Part shown: piece by piece, positions 9,940 to 19,115 of the stretch
How positions within the stretch are numbered: position 1 is the stretch's first letter
Layout of the letters: each line of letters opens with the position of its first letter
NCBI GenBank assembly: GCA_013076295.1
Contig: RQOL01000486.1
Coordinates: forward strand, 1 to 64,000
DNA length: 64,000 nucleotides
Origin: Sanderia malayensis
Taxonomy: Eukaryota > Cnidaria > Scyphozoa > Semaeostomeae > Pelagiidae
Direction of reading: 5' to 3'
Notes under the pieces: generated by a model
What the model was told of the DNA's origin: nothing
The model's database searches: none
Seen by the model: only the letters and a program-made list of their open reading frames with translations
Made by a program: the position numbers and the translations under genes

Positions 9940-11225
9940 TATACTTCACTTGTAATATATAAACAAATAATACTAGTCCCGTCTGGTTTTCTACGATTAT
10001 GAGAAATAATTATCTTTTCTGATTCGTCTTGTTGTTCATCTGCTCGATTCGGGCTTATTCCTAACCAAAATGTCTGGAATTCACGTAATTGAACTAATGA
10101 AAATGCCAATTGCTTAAATTCAAATAGTTGATTTTTATACGTTGTTTTATTATTCGCTTTAAATTCAATAAATATATTTGCTAACGAACGAGCTGATATA
10201 CCAGCTGCATAATTATATGCAATTAAATCACAATTTAGTGAAAACGGTTCTGCATGTTTTAAGAGTAAATGCGAGGGAGCACTAACTGGGATTCCACGTG
10301 TCCGACCTTTATATGCTGGAGCTGGATATCCTTCATTATACAGATCTATACTATTTTCATTATGTTTCAAATTCGTCCAAAACAAGATATCTAGATAATC
10401 TTTTTCGAAATTTATATCATCTCCTTTTCTATAATTTCGATTTAATACATAATACGCATATCGCGTATTTGGAGCATTTGTTATATACTTTAGAAAATCA
10501 TGTGGTGTGTTTCCATAGATGGAAGCAAATTTGTCGTGATATTCCTGAATCACTTCGGGAAAATAATCTGTTTTCCAATTATCAATTCCTAATATTTCCA
10601 CTAACATTCTACTCATTCTACATGTCATGAATTGCTGTTTAGAATTAAATCCCATTCCACTTTCAATATTCATTCCTTTAAACCCAAAATCAAATAGTGC
10701 TGTTCCGGGAATTGCCTGAAGATAAATTATCGATTCTTGTGCCCATACACCTTTTCCATTTTTCCAACTAACAAAATCAAAATTTATATTTATTGATCTA
10801 TTTAGAAATGTATTCATCGTTTCAAATGACCAATTCGTTCCTTGATTATTCCATTCTAATGCTTTATCTCTTTCAATGTGAATGCGTGGAAGTTGATTAC
10901 CGATCCAACCATTTCCAGTCCCGTCTGTATTAAACACCAGATTATACTTATGCTTATTCCTAAGTATATCCACATCAAAGTTATTCTTAAATACATCACT
11001 TGTTGATTGAAATGGCGGGCTTATTCGCTGCAACCAAATATGGCGAGGGTAATTGACTTGTTCATACCCTGGAAGTATACATTTAATGCAACATATTTTC
11101 CAATCCTTTGTTGCATCTAATGACAATTTTTTATTTAACGATACACGAAATTTAAAATTCTTATCATTAGCTGACGCAGCTGCTGATGAGATTGCAACTA
11201 TTTTTTGAGGATTACTCGAACTCAT
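9939..11225 (-). CDS. Minor-capsid/penton-like Maverick protein, copy 1 (428 residues)
   Basis: An intact frame starting at the ATG at 11225, which overlaps the last base of the integrase TAA (TAATG). The N terminus has FRVSLNKKLSL followed by DWKICCIKCILPG, the same 'W-x-(V/I)-x-x-x-K-I' arrangement near the start as in the two downstream genes. The C-terminal third (AEPFSLNCDLIAYNY, then QLFEFKQLAF) parallels the 'iYCDi...L..F' ending of Maverick minor-capsid-like proteins. The middle is rich in aromatic residues and asparagine. No membrane segment is visible. It is probably a virion surface or vertex protein. That role is inferred from position and motif likeness only. Confidence 0.6.
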   Translation of the reverse strand: MSSSNPQKIVAISSAAASANDKNFKFRVSLNKKLSLDATKDWKICCIKCILPGYEQVNYPRHIWLQRISPPFQSTSDVFKNNFDVDILRNKHKYNLVFNTDGTGNGWIGNQLPRIHIERDKALEWNNQGTNWSFETMNTFLNRSININFDFVSWKNGKGVWAQESIIYLQAIPGTALFDFGFKGMNIESGMGFNSKQQFMTCRMSRMLVEILGIDNWKTDYFPEVIQEYHDKFASIYGNTPHDFLKYITNAPNTRYAYYVLNRNYRKGDDINFEKDYLDILFWTNLKHNENSIDLYNEGYPAPAYKGRTRGIPVSAPSHLLLKHAEPFSLNCDLIAYNYAAGISARSLANIFIEFKANNKTTYKNQLFEFKQLAFSLVQLREFQTFWLGISPNRADEQQDESEKIIISHNRRKPDGTSIICLYITSEV

Positions 11226-12505
11226 TATTTCTCGATTTCGTCCCTATCTCGTGCTAATTCTACTTTTTCTTTTCTTTCTTTCTCGTTTATTCGATTTTCT
11301 TCTTTTAAACTATCTAAAAAACATTTTTTGATATAAAATCACTTTTTGTAACATGTTCAATTTATTAACCTTTGAATGGTGAATATCTTTCGTTAACACC
11401 CACACTGCCTTCCAATATATAGGTATTGAAACTAATGACCATTGTTTTTCTTTTTTAACTATATCATCTATTTTCACAATTTCTGGAAACGTAACCTCTT
11501 GCAATTGATCTGTAAAAAATTTACCATCTACCGGTAAACCACCTAAATCCATCAATGAATATGCAAATGGAGTGTATGTCAAATCTACTTTATCGATAAT
11601 AAATATTTCATCTGTCCATTGCTTATGAAACCCTCTTTTGAACACTTTTTTCCTTTGAGCTATTCGGACATAGTCCCCTTCTTTATATTTTGATGTTACT
11701 CGTTTTCTTTTAACCCGTTTCTTTCCTTTCCCTCTACTTTTAATGGTAATGGTTTACGCGAGTCTGGTATTTTGTCTTCTTGGTATTTCCAATACTTTTG
11801 TAAATTATTCCTCACTTCCTCGTAATTATTTACATTTACTTCATTAGGTGCCATCCCGATTATTCTATGATATGAATTATTCAAACTTTCTACAATTTCA
11901 TCCAACACACCTAATTTTTTGAATTATTTGCTTGCATATATCGTACTAATTTCAACTTTAATGTTCTGTTATATCTTTCTACTATAGCACATTTCGGATC
12001 ATCATTCGCAAATATTAATTTCACATTATTCTTTTTCATTAATGCTTTAAAGGAGGTGTTAATAAATTCAGAACCTCTGTCGGCTCTTATCATTTTCGGT
12101 CTCCTTTCTGTCGCATCAAATATACTTTGCATAGCTAATACACTAGACGGGCCCGACTTATTAACCATTGACCTCACCCACGCGTGTTTATCAAATTGAT
12201 CTACACAACAAAATAAATATTTGATTCCTTTATTAAAGTCCGGATGAAATATAACATCACTTTGCATCCATTAAATCTATTTCCCAACAATAATCCTGTC
12301 GACCTGACTTTATAGGTGGATGAACAAATTTCTTCTTAATTGGCTTGTAATCCCCGTGTGTAATATTTGACTTTGACCATTCTATTACTTGAGCTTTTGT
12401 TAATTTCGGTATTTCCTTCTTTGCATACATATAAAATTTATTCAAACCAGAATATGATCCAGGAAAACTCGGTGTGTTATAGAATTCAGATAATTTTTCA
12501 TTCAA
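11225..12505 (-). pseudogene. INT: Maverick DDE integrase (retroviral-type rve), frameshifted
   Basis: The enzyme would insert the element's DNA into the host genome. Read from 12505, there is an N-terminal FYNTPSFPGSYSGLNKFY block typical of Polinton integrases. Then come the DDE residues: the first D in WEIDLMD (about 12265), the second in IRADRGSEF (about 12090), and E in IVERYNRTLK (about 11975). SYHRIIGMAPNEV and a KYKEGDYVRI...WTDEIF chromodomain-like tail (11700-11550) follow. Frames change near 12262, 11915 (a run of six A), about 11700 and 11325 (again a run of A). The tail then reads to TAA at 11227-11225, overlapping the next gene's ATG. The N terminus lacks a clear ATG. Catalytic residues are all present. 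Confidence 0.88.
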
Positions 12506-12523
12506 ATTCTCTGATCATTAATT

Positions 12524-14184
12524 TTATTCATTTTTATCTTCTGATTTTTTATACTCATTAAATAACTGTTCAATATCACTGATCATTTTCTCTTGTGCTT
12601 TCTTAAATCTTCGTTAATCCTCCTTTCTTTTCGGCTTTTAACATTAATTTGAGAGCTTTTTTTCCAAAACATTCACTTTTTTCGTCAGCACTCTCTTCTG
12701 GTTCTTCTTCTTCTGATTCACTTTCACTGCTTGTGCCTGTTTCATCACTACTACTTTCCACCACTCGTCTCCTCTTTTTTCTTGTGGCTTTTTATATGTT
12801 TTATTCAACTCTCTGTGCAATACTCTTTTCATCAATCAACACTTTCGGTTCCCTTTCCATTAATCTCGGTCTTTTTGCTGCTGACATTCTAGACATTCGA
12901 TTACTTTCTCTATCTCTTAGACGACTTGGTTCATCATCATCGTCATCTTCAAAACCTGAATCATTCGCATATGCTGATGCTGCTAGATATCTATCTCTCG
13001 ATAATAATTTTTTCAATGAATGTTCTACTTGTCGATCTACCATTTTGGAAATATTACTATACCCTCGTCCCTGCAAATCTTTATCTAACTGTCTTTTTAA
13101 CCGTCCTTGACGTCTTGTACGTGTGGCAACAGGTGAATAATATGGTCCTTCTGTTTCACTATCCGAATCACTTTCTCCCCTTTGTTTAGAAGCACGATTA
13201 ATCTTCTCTCTTTTTCCTTACTTAATCTCGATCTCCTCTCTGATCGCGTTTTCAGAAGTGAAGCTGGAGTTATACTCTTCCTTTACTGTTTTAGGACCAA
13301 CTAATCCTGACGGTCCCGCTACTACCTTTTCTATATTTTCTTGTTTTATCTGTTTTTGCTTTCTACTGCAATTCTTCTTTGCAGTTCATGAGGTAATATA
13401 TTTATATTCAATCCTTCTGATACTAATTTTTTTGCAATGAAATTAAACCGACTGGAATATTCATAAATTTATGCGGGTTATTAATATATTCAATAAATTT
13501 CTCTGTTTTACCCACACCAGGAATAAACTCATTTCCTATATGCAATGTATCCTCCTCTTTATCAAATTTTATATCATTACTATTTCTCAATGCTTTAACA
13601 AATTGTAATGTTCCAGGTTTTAAATTACTTACTGCATTTAAATTTACATCTGTTACATCTTCACCATTCAAAATTTGCTTCAAATGCTGTTCTTTTTTTT
13701 CTTTAAATACCGTTCTTAATACATTAACTTGTTGAATAAGCTTTTTAATTTTTTCTGCCTTTTCCACTGATGTTATTTTCTTACTATTACTTATTTCTTT
13801 TATTCGCTGATTTAATTCATCAATTCTTTGATTTTGAACATTCGCTTCTATCTTTTCATTCTTCTGTCTTCCTGCGCTTTGAATTTCTAATCCTGATTCG
13901 ATATAGACTGATTTCAACACTTCTTCTAATTGTATCACTTTATTTAACAAAGCTACTCTTTCAACTGGATTTTCAGTTGTTAAAGCTTTTTCTCGTAATT
14001 CTTTAATTTTTTGTTCATAATTATTCGGAACATCTAACGCTTTAATTTCCTGTAATCTTTTATAATCCCGTAATGGAATCAATACATGTTTATTATTATT
14101 CACTGACTCTGATCCTTTTTCTTGATTTTCTACTTCATTCTCTTTATGATGAGCCAACAACGGTTTATTCTCTTTACTTTCCAT
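12524..14184 (-). pseudogene. Long charged coiled-coil Maverick protein, several frameshifts
   Basis: The largest intact part is 14184-13423 (253 codons from an ATG at 14184): charged, with heptad-like helices around residues 50-180 and a compact C-terminal block HIGNEFIPGVGKTEKFIEY. The frame then changes near 13430 (a run of seven A) and stays readable, with further changes at about 13360, 13215, 12830 and 12610. The later pieces hold PSGLVGP, an SDSDSETEGPYYSP acidic-serine block and poly-acidic EDDDDDE, and the last piece ends at TAA 12526-12524. Because open frames hand over to one another without gaps, I read this as one gene of about 550 codons. Function is unknown. The FIPG block recalls an uncharacterised domain I associate with Mavericks, with low certainty. 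Confidence 0.5.
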
Positions 14185-14466
14185 TTATGTTACAATTATT
14201 CCGCCAATCACTAATCTACCTGGAATAGTAGCTGGTATCACTACCAACTTATTTCTACTCTTCTTTTTATACCTTAAAATCACCTTTAAATAATTTTTCA
14301 TAAATTTTTTTCGTAACTCCTCTTTAGTCACATTGCTCTTTAGATCAAGTCGTCTTATCGCAAAATCTTGTCTATTCATTGAATACCCATCTCTCAATAA
14401 CATATCATAGGTAGCTTGATTAGAAAGAAACATAGATTTCTTCGCGCCTGTCTTAAATTTCGCCAT
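14185..14466 (-). CDS. Small basic protein, unknown
   Basis: A 93-codon frame from the ATG at 14466. Its TAA ends at 14185, directly against the ATG of the next gene at 14184. The N-terminal half has FKTGAKKSMFLSNQATYDML, the centre is basic (RKKFMKNYLKVILRYKKKSR), and the end is hydrophobic (VVIPATIPGRLVIGGIIVT). That end could be a short membrane or packing segment. No domain was recognised. The tight packing supports a real gene of the element. Confidence 0.5.
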   Translation of the reverse strand: MAKFKTGAKKSMFLSNQATYDMLLRDGYSMNRQDFAIRRLDLKSNVTKEELRKKFMKNYLKVILRYKKKSRNKLVVIPATIPGRLVIGGIIVT

Positions 14467-14556
14467 TCTGACTTTTTACCAATATACTTTGTTTTGATGA
14501 CTTTTAAATGATATATTCATCATTAATTACAAAAACATGCATTCACTACTCTTATT

Positions 14557-15000
14557 TTATTCATGTTCATTTTCTTCTTTCATTTCTAGTACATTCACTA
14601 GTCTTACTTTATTCATGTTCATTTCCTCTCTTTCATCCAGTTCTTTTCGTTTAACTTTTCTCTCACGTTTTAAATTCGTTGCTAACGACATTCGTTTTCT
14701 ACCTGCGATTGGTAGAAATACTGGAATCCATTCTTCATCTAAATCTGATTTAACCCCATGACTTTCAAAAATTAGTTTTGACATTTTCTCCAATTTTCCA
14801 CATGCAAATTCTTTTCCATATTGCATCCATTCCAATTCCTTTTTTCCCACATCACCTTCAGTTTTCACATGTACTCTTGATTTTATCAGAACTTCATACA
14901 TACCTACTTTCGCTCCAACAAATAAATTCTGTTTTACAATATCAGCTTCTGGTAGATTTTTCAAATATTCATATAACTTCAAAATATATTCTACACCCAT
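14557..15000 (-). CDS. Small Maverick accessory protein, unknown
   Basis: I chose the ATG at 15000, giving 147 codons. An in-frame TTG at 15024 would add eight residues, and a stop lies just upstream. The first half is mixed helical (YILKLYEYLKNLPEADIVKQ). The C-terminal third is basic and then acidic (RKRMSLATNLKRERKVKRKE, ending EMKEENEHE), suggesting a nuclear or nucleic-acid-linked protein. There is no recognised domain. It lies between the Bcl-2-like gene and the small basic gene on the same strand. Confidence 0.45.
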   Translation of the reverse strand: MGVEYILKLYEYLKNLPEADIVKQNLFVGAKVGMYEVLIKSRVHVKTEGDVGKKELEWMQYGKEFACGKLEKMSKLIFESHGVKSDLDEEWIPVFLPIAGRKRMSLATNLKRERKVKRKELDEREEMNMNKVRLVNVLEMKEENEHE

Positions 15001-15067
15001 CCTTGAATCAATATTATCACACAATGACTTTACACTTTTTCTTTGCTACTTAAATACACTTTTTATT

Positions 15068-15511
15068 TTACAACTTTAATAAAAAATCTATCATTTTTCC
15101 AGCATCTTCGATTACACTCCAACTTCCTTTATCAAATTTATTCATAAAAAATTCCGAATCTTGGTCTTGTTTACGCATATAATCCATCAAACAATCTCTA
15201 ACCATATCTCTCTCATCCCATCTCTCTAATATTTCAAAACACAACACAAATACTGCAATAACCCTTCCCCAATTTCTCTTCCCATCTACATTCATTTCAT
15301 TTATAATCGCATTTATCGATATCTTATCTATCATTTTTAACGATTCTATCCTGTTATACATTGATCTTACTAATTGCCCGTGTCTTTCGTACATCTCATC
15401 CACCAATCTCAAAACAACTTTTGTTTTCTTGTCCGCTTTTTCTCTTTTCATGTCATGTCTTTTACATAAAATAAACTCATCTATTACTATTAACGATTCT
15501 GTAGACAACAT
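15068..15511 (-). CDS. Bcl-2-like apoptosis regulator carried by the Maverick
   Basis: An intact 147-codon frame from the ATG at 15511, directly after the TAG of the upstream gene. Three Bcl-2 homology regions are visible in the right order. A BH3-like helix with VLRLVDEMYERH lies at about 33-44. A strong BH1, with NWGRVIAVF, lies at 80-88. A BH2-like KGSWSVIEDAGKMIDFL lies at 128-144. An N-terminal helix, SLIVIDEFILCKRH, sits where BH4 would be. NWGR-hydrophobic is the most conserved signature of the family. There is no C-terminal membrane anchor, as in several viral Bcl-2 proteins. Family members bind pro-apoptotic BH3 proteins at mitochondria, so an anti-death role for the virus-like element is likely but inferred. 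The gene has no intron and is embedded in the element's compact gene block, which argues against a neighbouring host gene. Confidence 0.72.
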   Translation of the reverse strand: MLSTESLIVIDEFILCKRHDMKREKADKKTKVVLRLVDEMYERHGQLVRSMYNRIESLKMIDKISINAIINEMNVDGKRNWGRVIAVFVLCFEILERWDERDMVRDCLMDYMRKQDQDSEFFMNKFDKGSWSVIEDAGKMIDFLLKL

Positions 15512-15772
15512 CTATCTGCTTTCATTAATTTCTCTCACTTCGTCTACAAATTTCTCCGTCAACCCGTGCAATTCTTGCGCTGATTCTTCCACTTCCAAAA
15601 TTTCAATTCGTGCACTATTCTGTCGCACTATCTCTGCACATTCACCATCAAGTCTATTCAATTCCTCTATCAATTGTCCATTTCGAATCTGAATCTTTAT
15701 CAATTCATTATTCAATCTTTGCAATTCTACCACTCGCTTTAAGCTTCTATTATTCATCTCTCGTCCTTCCAT
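15512..15772 (-). CDS. Small coiled-coil protein, unknown
   Basis: An 86-codon frame from the ATG at 15772. Its TAG touches the ATG of the Bcl-2-like gene with no spacer. Residues 10-80 have a regular leucine/isoleucine heptad pattern (LQRLNNELIKIQIRNGQLIE), so it is probably a single long coiled coil that dimerises. No domain or membrane segment is present. The direct abutment suggests co-expression with the apoptosis regulator, but no partner can be inferred. Confidence 0.45.
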   Translation of the reverse strand: MEGREMNNRSLKRVVELQRLNNELIKIQIRNGQLIEELNRLDGECAEIVRQNSARIEILEVEESAQELHGLTEKFVDEVREINESR

Positions 15773-15871
15773 TTTACTTTTATTCTATCTCACGTCTCAT
15801 TATATCATCCAAATCACTTCATTTATTTTATTTTTACCCAATTCCGCTCACATTTTCGATCCGCAATCCTT

Positions 15872-16237
15872 TTATTCATCTTTTTCTTCTACATCACACG
15901 CATTTACTTCTTTCAATTGCTTATCAAAATATTTCCTTGTTTCTACTACCATCATCATCTCATACTTGTGCTCTTTTAAATACTGAACTTCTGCAATCTC
16001 CCTTTCTATTTCTTCTATCCTTCCTCTTCTGTAATCAGGTACATTCATCAACTTTATTAATTCAGCACGTTCTCTATATCTTAAAAACGCAAGTTTCAAA
16101 TCGCATTCCAAAATATCAACCAAATCCATTCTCATTAAATCTTCATAATCTCTTTCCATTTTTTCTTGCAACTCACTTGTCTTATTCTCTTCATCATCAC
16201 TTTTTACACTTTCAACATCACTTAATTCCCTCTCCAT
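15872..16237 (-). CDS. Acidic coiled-coil protein, unknown; first gene of the minus-strand block
   Basis: A 121-codon frame from the ATG at 16237. The N terminus is acidic and serine-rich (LSDVESVKSDDEENK) and is followed by long charged helices with heptad spacing. The end is DVEEKDE. No recognised domain. It is the outermost gene at the right side of the element, a position usually taken by accessory or early genes in such elements. A longer open frame on the opposite strand here is of low complexity and is regarded as its shadow. Confidence 0.45.
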   Translation of the reverse strand: MERELSDVESVKSDDEENKTSELQEKMERDYEDLMRMDLVDILECDLKLAFLRYRERAELIKLMNVPDYRRGRIEEIEREIAEVQYLKEHKYEMMMVVETRKYFDKQLKEVNACDVEEKDE

Positions 16238-16563
16238 CTTAAACCTTCAACTTTTAAATTCCTTCTACAATTTTCATCCTTTTATCTTTTTATTACAACT
16301 CTTTTTTTAATTTAATCACAAAATCCACTATCTTACACAATTTCTATCCATAATCCTTAAACATTTAACGTCCAATCCGTAATCCTTAAACATTTAACCT
16401 TTGAATCCTTAAACATTAAAAAAAGCGGCTGCTCGTTAGCATATATATACTACTGTCAAATACAATTCAATAAAACAAATAGTATCTTTAGTTGGTGTAA
16501 CTTGTTTTTCTAATTCACGAAATTAAAAACAATGTAAAACTCTTTATCAAGATATTGACATAT
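16238..16563. other. AT-rich junction between Maverick and LINE
   Basis: No gene is visible. It holds three short direct repeats at 16351-16418, a TATATATA tract at 16441-16449, and then the 3' untranslated part of the minus-strand LINE up to 16563. The Maverick end and the LINE 3' end should both fall here. I could not identify a terminal inverted repeat or a target-site duplication, so the border at about 16,440 is a guess based on the TA tract. Confidence 0.5.
16351..16418. repeat. Three direct repeats AATCCTTAAACATTTAA
   Basis: Copies start at about 16351, 16380 and 16403 (spacings 29 and 23). The core AATCCTTAAACATT is identical in all three. They lie 115-180 bases upstream of the first minus-strand gene, so they could be binding sites at the element's end or promoter. 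No known factor is matched. Confidence 0.6.
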
Positions 16564-19113
16564 TTACATGTTTATTTTGTTATAAAAATTGGCAAGGTTT
16601 GTTGTCATTAAAAACGATTTTAGCTTAGTCTTATAGGTCTCCTGTGATGATATAGTCTTTAATTCAAAAGGAAGATTATTCCATATTTTGGGACCTGCTG
16701 TTGTGAATGCTCTGTTTCCGTGTTTCCCGTTTGCTGCTGCTGCTCTAACCATCCTGGTTCGGTCATTTATCATGGAAATTTTGTTTTTTAGCACCTCCGG
16801 AGCACTTCCCCAAACGCATTTGTGCATCAGAAGACAGATCTTGTACAATATCCTTTCTTTTACTTTAAGCCAATGCACTTCTTTGAAGAAGTTGTTCAGG
16901 TGCTGTTTGTTGGATTTAGGAGTATTAAATATAATTCGTATTGCCGTGTTCTGAATTGTTTGCAGTTGTGCTATTTGACTTTGAGGCAAATTGATGTATA
17001 AAGCATTACAATAGTCTAGTTTTGAAGTTACAAGTGATGTAATTATTGAATTTAGTGTATCTTGTGGTAAGAAGTATTTTATTTTTTCAATATTCCTTAA
17101 AATGAAATTACACTGTGAAACTAACTTACTGATGTGATTTCCAAAACTAAAATTACTATCCAGCCACCCCCCCAAGTTCTTTGCTTCATCTACAAATCGC
17201 ACACAGACGTCATCTAGATGAACACCGTGTATGTACAACTCTCGCTTCAGAGACGGAGGCGCTAGAACTATAATTTTCGTCTTTCCAGTATTTAATTTTA
17301 AGAAATGTGAACTCATCCACTGAGAAACATCATTTAAGCAGGATTCGATTCCCACTGTTAAAACGCTGGTTTGAAATAAGGGAATAAATGACTGATAGAG
17401 TTGGTGATCATCAGCAAATCCAAATATTTTAAAGGAATGTTTACCTACTAATTTATATAAGGATTGAATGTAAATGTTAAAAAGAATGGGTCCAAGGACT
17501 GAGCCTTGCGGGACACCATAAAGTAACTCTGATGATTCTGATGTTGCGCCATTTACCAGAACACTTTGACTCCTTCCTTTGAGGAAGGATCGAAACCAAT
17601 TGTGTGCCATGCCTCTTACACCTATGTTTTCGCGCAATATCTTCACCAAAGGGGTTATTACAGCTGATTTTAGTCCTTCCATTGATCCAATTGAGATGGA
17701 CAGGTTGACTAATTCTACCCAAACAGGTAAGAGTAGATCCAAATTCTCTAATAGCAATGTAGAGTTTAGTGGATCATCAGGTGAGCAAGCAACTTTGTTC
17801 GACTTAATGATGCCTAGTAGTTCTTCTTCTGTTGTAGGGTTAAATGAATCCAAAAAACAAGAAAGAGGTAAGTCTTCCAAATCCAAACTGTAAGCAATCT
17901 CCGGTCTATCTTTCAGTGATTGCCTAATAGAAGTAATTTTGTTTGCAAAATAGTTTTTAAAATTATTGGCAATGGCCGAGCTGTCATTTCCTGAAGGTAA
18001 GTTGTTAAAATCTATCTGGTGTGTCAGGGACTTTGTTAGGGAGTATAGTGTTTTTAACTTATTGTTGGATGAATTGATTTTATTTAAAAAATATGTCCTT
18101 TTCTTTTTCCTGACAAGTTGTGTACACTCAAGTCTTGTACTCTTAAATATTTCTACATTAACATGCGTCTTATTTTTTCCTAATATTTTCTCAGCTTTTC
18201 TCCTCCTTCTCCTGAGGTCTTTATATTCAGAGTCAAACCAAGGTGAGTACCTATCCGTTCGGATTTCCTTTTCAGTTATTGGAGCATGTTTATCAATCAA
18301 GGTGAGTAATCTATGATTATAATTGTAAATGACATTTTCAAAACACATTTTCGTATTTATCCTTTTTAGTTCATTTTCTAGATCTGTAGCAAACACTTTT
18401 TTATCGATATTCTTAAAATTTCTGAATGATATTCTTTTGTAGTTACTTTTATCAACGTTAGTTCTAGCTTTGAAACAAATAAATTTATGATCACTTAGAA
18501 AAATATCTTCCACATGTATTTCTGTGACTTTCAGCTCTGATTCAATTGTTACTACAAAGTCAATTGTATGACCTAGGGAATGCGTAGGACACTGCACATG
18601 TTGTTTTAAATTAAACATCATCAAAATTTTGGATATTTCCTTTGTTAGGTTGTCGTTTTTGTCATCAAAATGAATATTGAAGTCTCCAGTAATAATAAAA
18701 TTTGCTCCGTTTGCAGTCAAAATTTCCAACAGCTCTGTAAATTCTTTCAAGAATATAATGGATGGTTCATAGCTTAAGCGATAAAGAACTACACAAAGAA
18801 CATCTTTCTGTTGCCTGTTCTTAAGTTTCACTGCACAACACTCAAATGATTGAAATTGCTTTATTATAAATTGATTACAAACTATATGGTTACTAATTAA
18901 AATTCCAACACCCCCACCAACACGTTTTGTTCTGTTTTGCCTATGAATATGAAATAATGTATAATTATAGTCATTGAAACATGCCGTCACACTGCTGTGC
19001 TTTGCTTTTAACCAAGTTTCTGTCAAAAATGCTACGTCCAGCTTTAGATCTAGTATATGTTCCATTAAAAAAGAAACTTTATTATTTAGCTATTGACAAT
19101 TAAATAATGCCAT
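16564..19113 (-). pseudogene. LINE 1 ORF2: endonuclease-reverse transcriptase with motif A deleted
   Basis: It would nick target DNA and reverse-transcribe the LINE RNA. From the likely ATG at 19113 there is an in-frame TAG at 19092-19090. Below that, 833 codons are open from an ATG at 19065. The APE-type endonuclease is complete: FLTETWL, GGGVGILI, GDFNIHFD and LSDHKFI. In the RT, GVPQGSVLGPILFN (about residue 515) and FADDHQLY (about 548) are present. Compared with the second LINE, about 100 residues are absent between TPLVKIL and GVRGMAHNWF, near 17,630. The missing part holds RPVSNL and the motif A aspartate block DLSAAFDTVD. The deletion keeps the frame but removes a catalytic residue, so the RT should be inactive. 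Confidence 0.88.
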
Positions 19114-19115
19114 AC

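Larger units (their letters stand above)
202..16440. mobile_element. Maverick/Polinton (adintovirus-like) element, degraded
   Basis: The element is identified by co-occurrence of a protein-primed PolB, a DDE integrase, an adenain-like cysteine protease and an F54H12.2-like capsid candidate, which is the Maverick hallmark set. PolB and one small gene are on the plus strand. At least eleven genes follow on the minus strand with gaps of 0-100 bases and several one-base overlaps. I could not find terminal inverted repeats: the left side runs into a minisatellite at the window edge and the right side abuts a LINE, so both ends are approximate. Many genes are frameshifted, so this copy is not expected to be autonomous. 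No FtsK/HerA-type packaging ATPase was recognised. Confidence 0.9.

Noticed and set aside
15610..16242. Plus-strand 210-codon open frame
   Set aside because: It is a low-complexity Leu/Ser/His/Phe-rich translation opposite two minus-strand coiled-coil genes, hence an antisense shadow.
16440..16449. TATA box for the minus-strand accessory genes
   Set aside because: It is about 200 bases from the first ATG and may equally be the microsatellite tail of LINE 1, so it is not called as a promoter.
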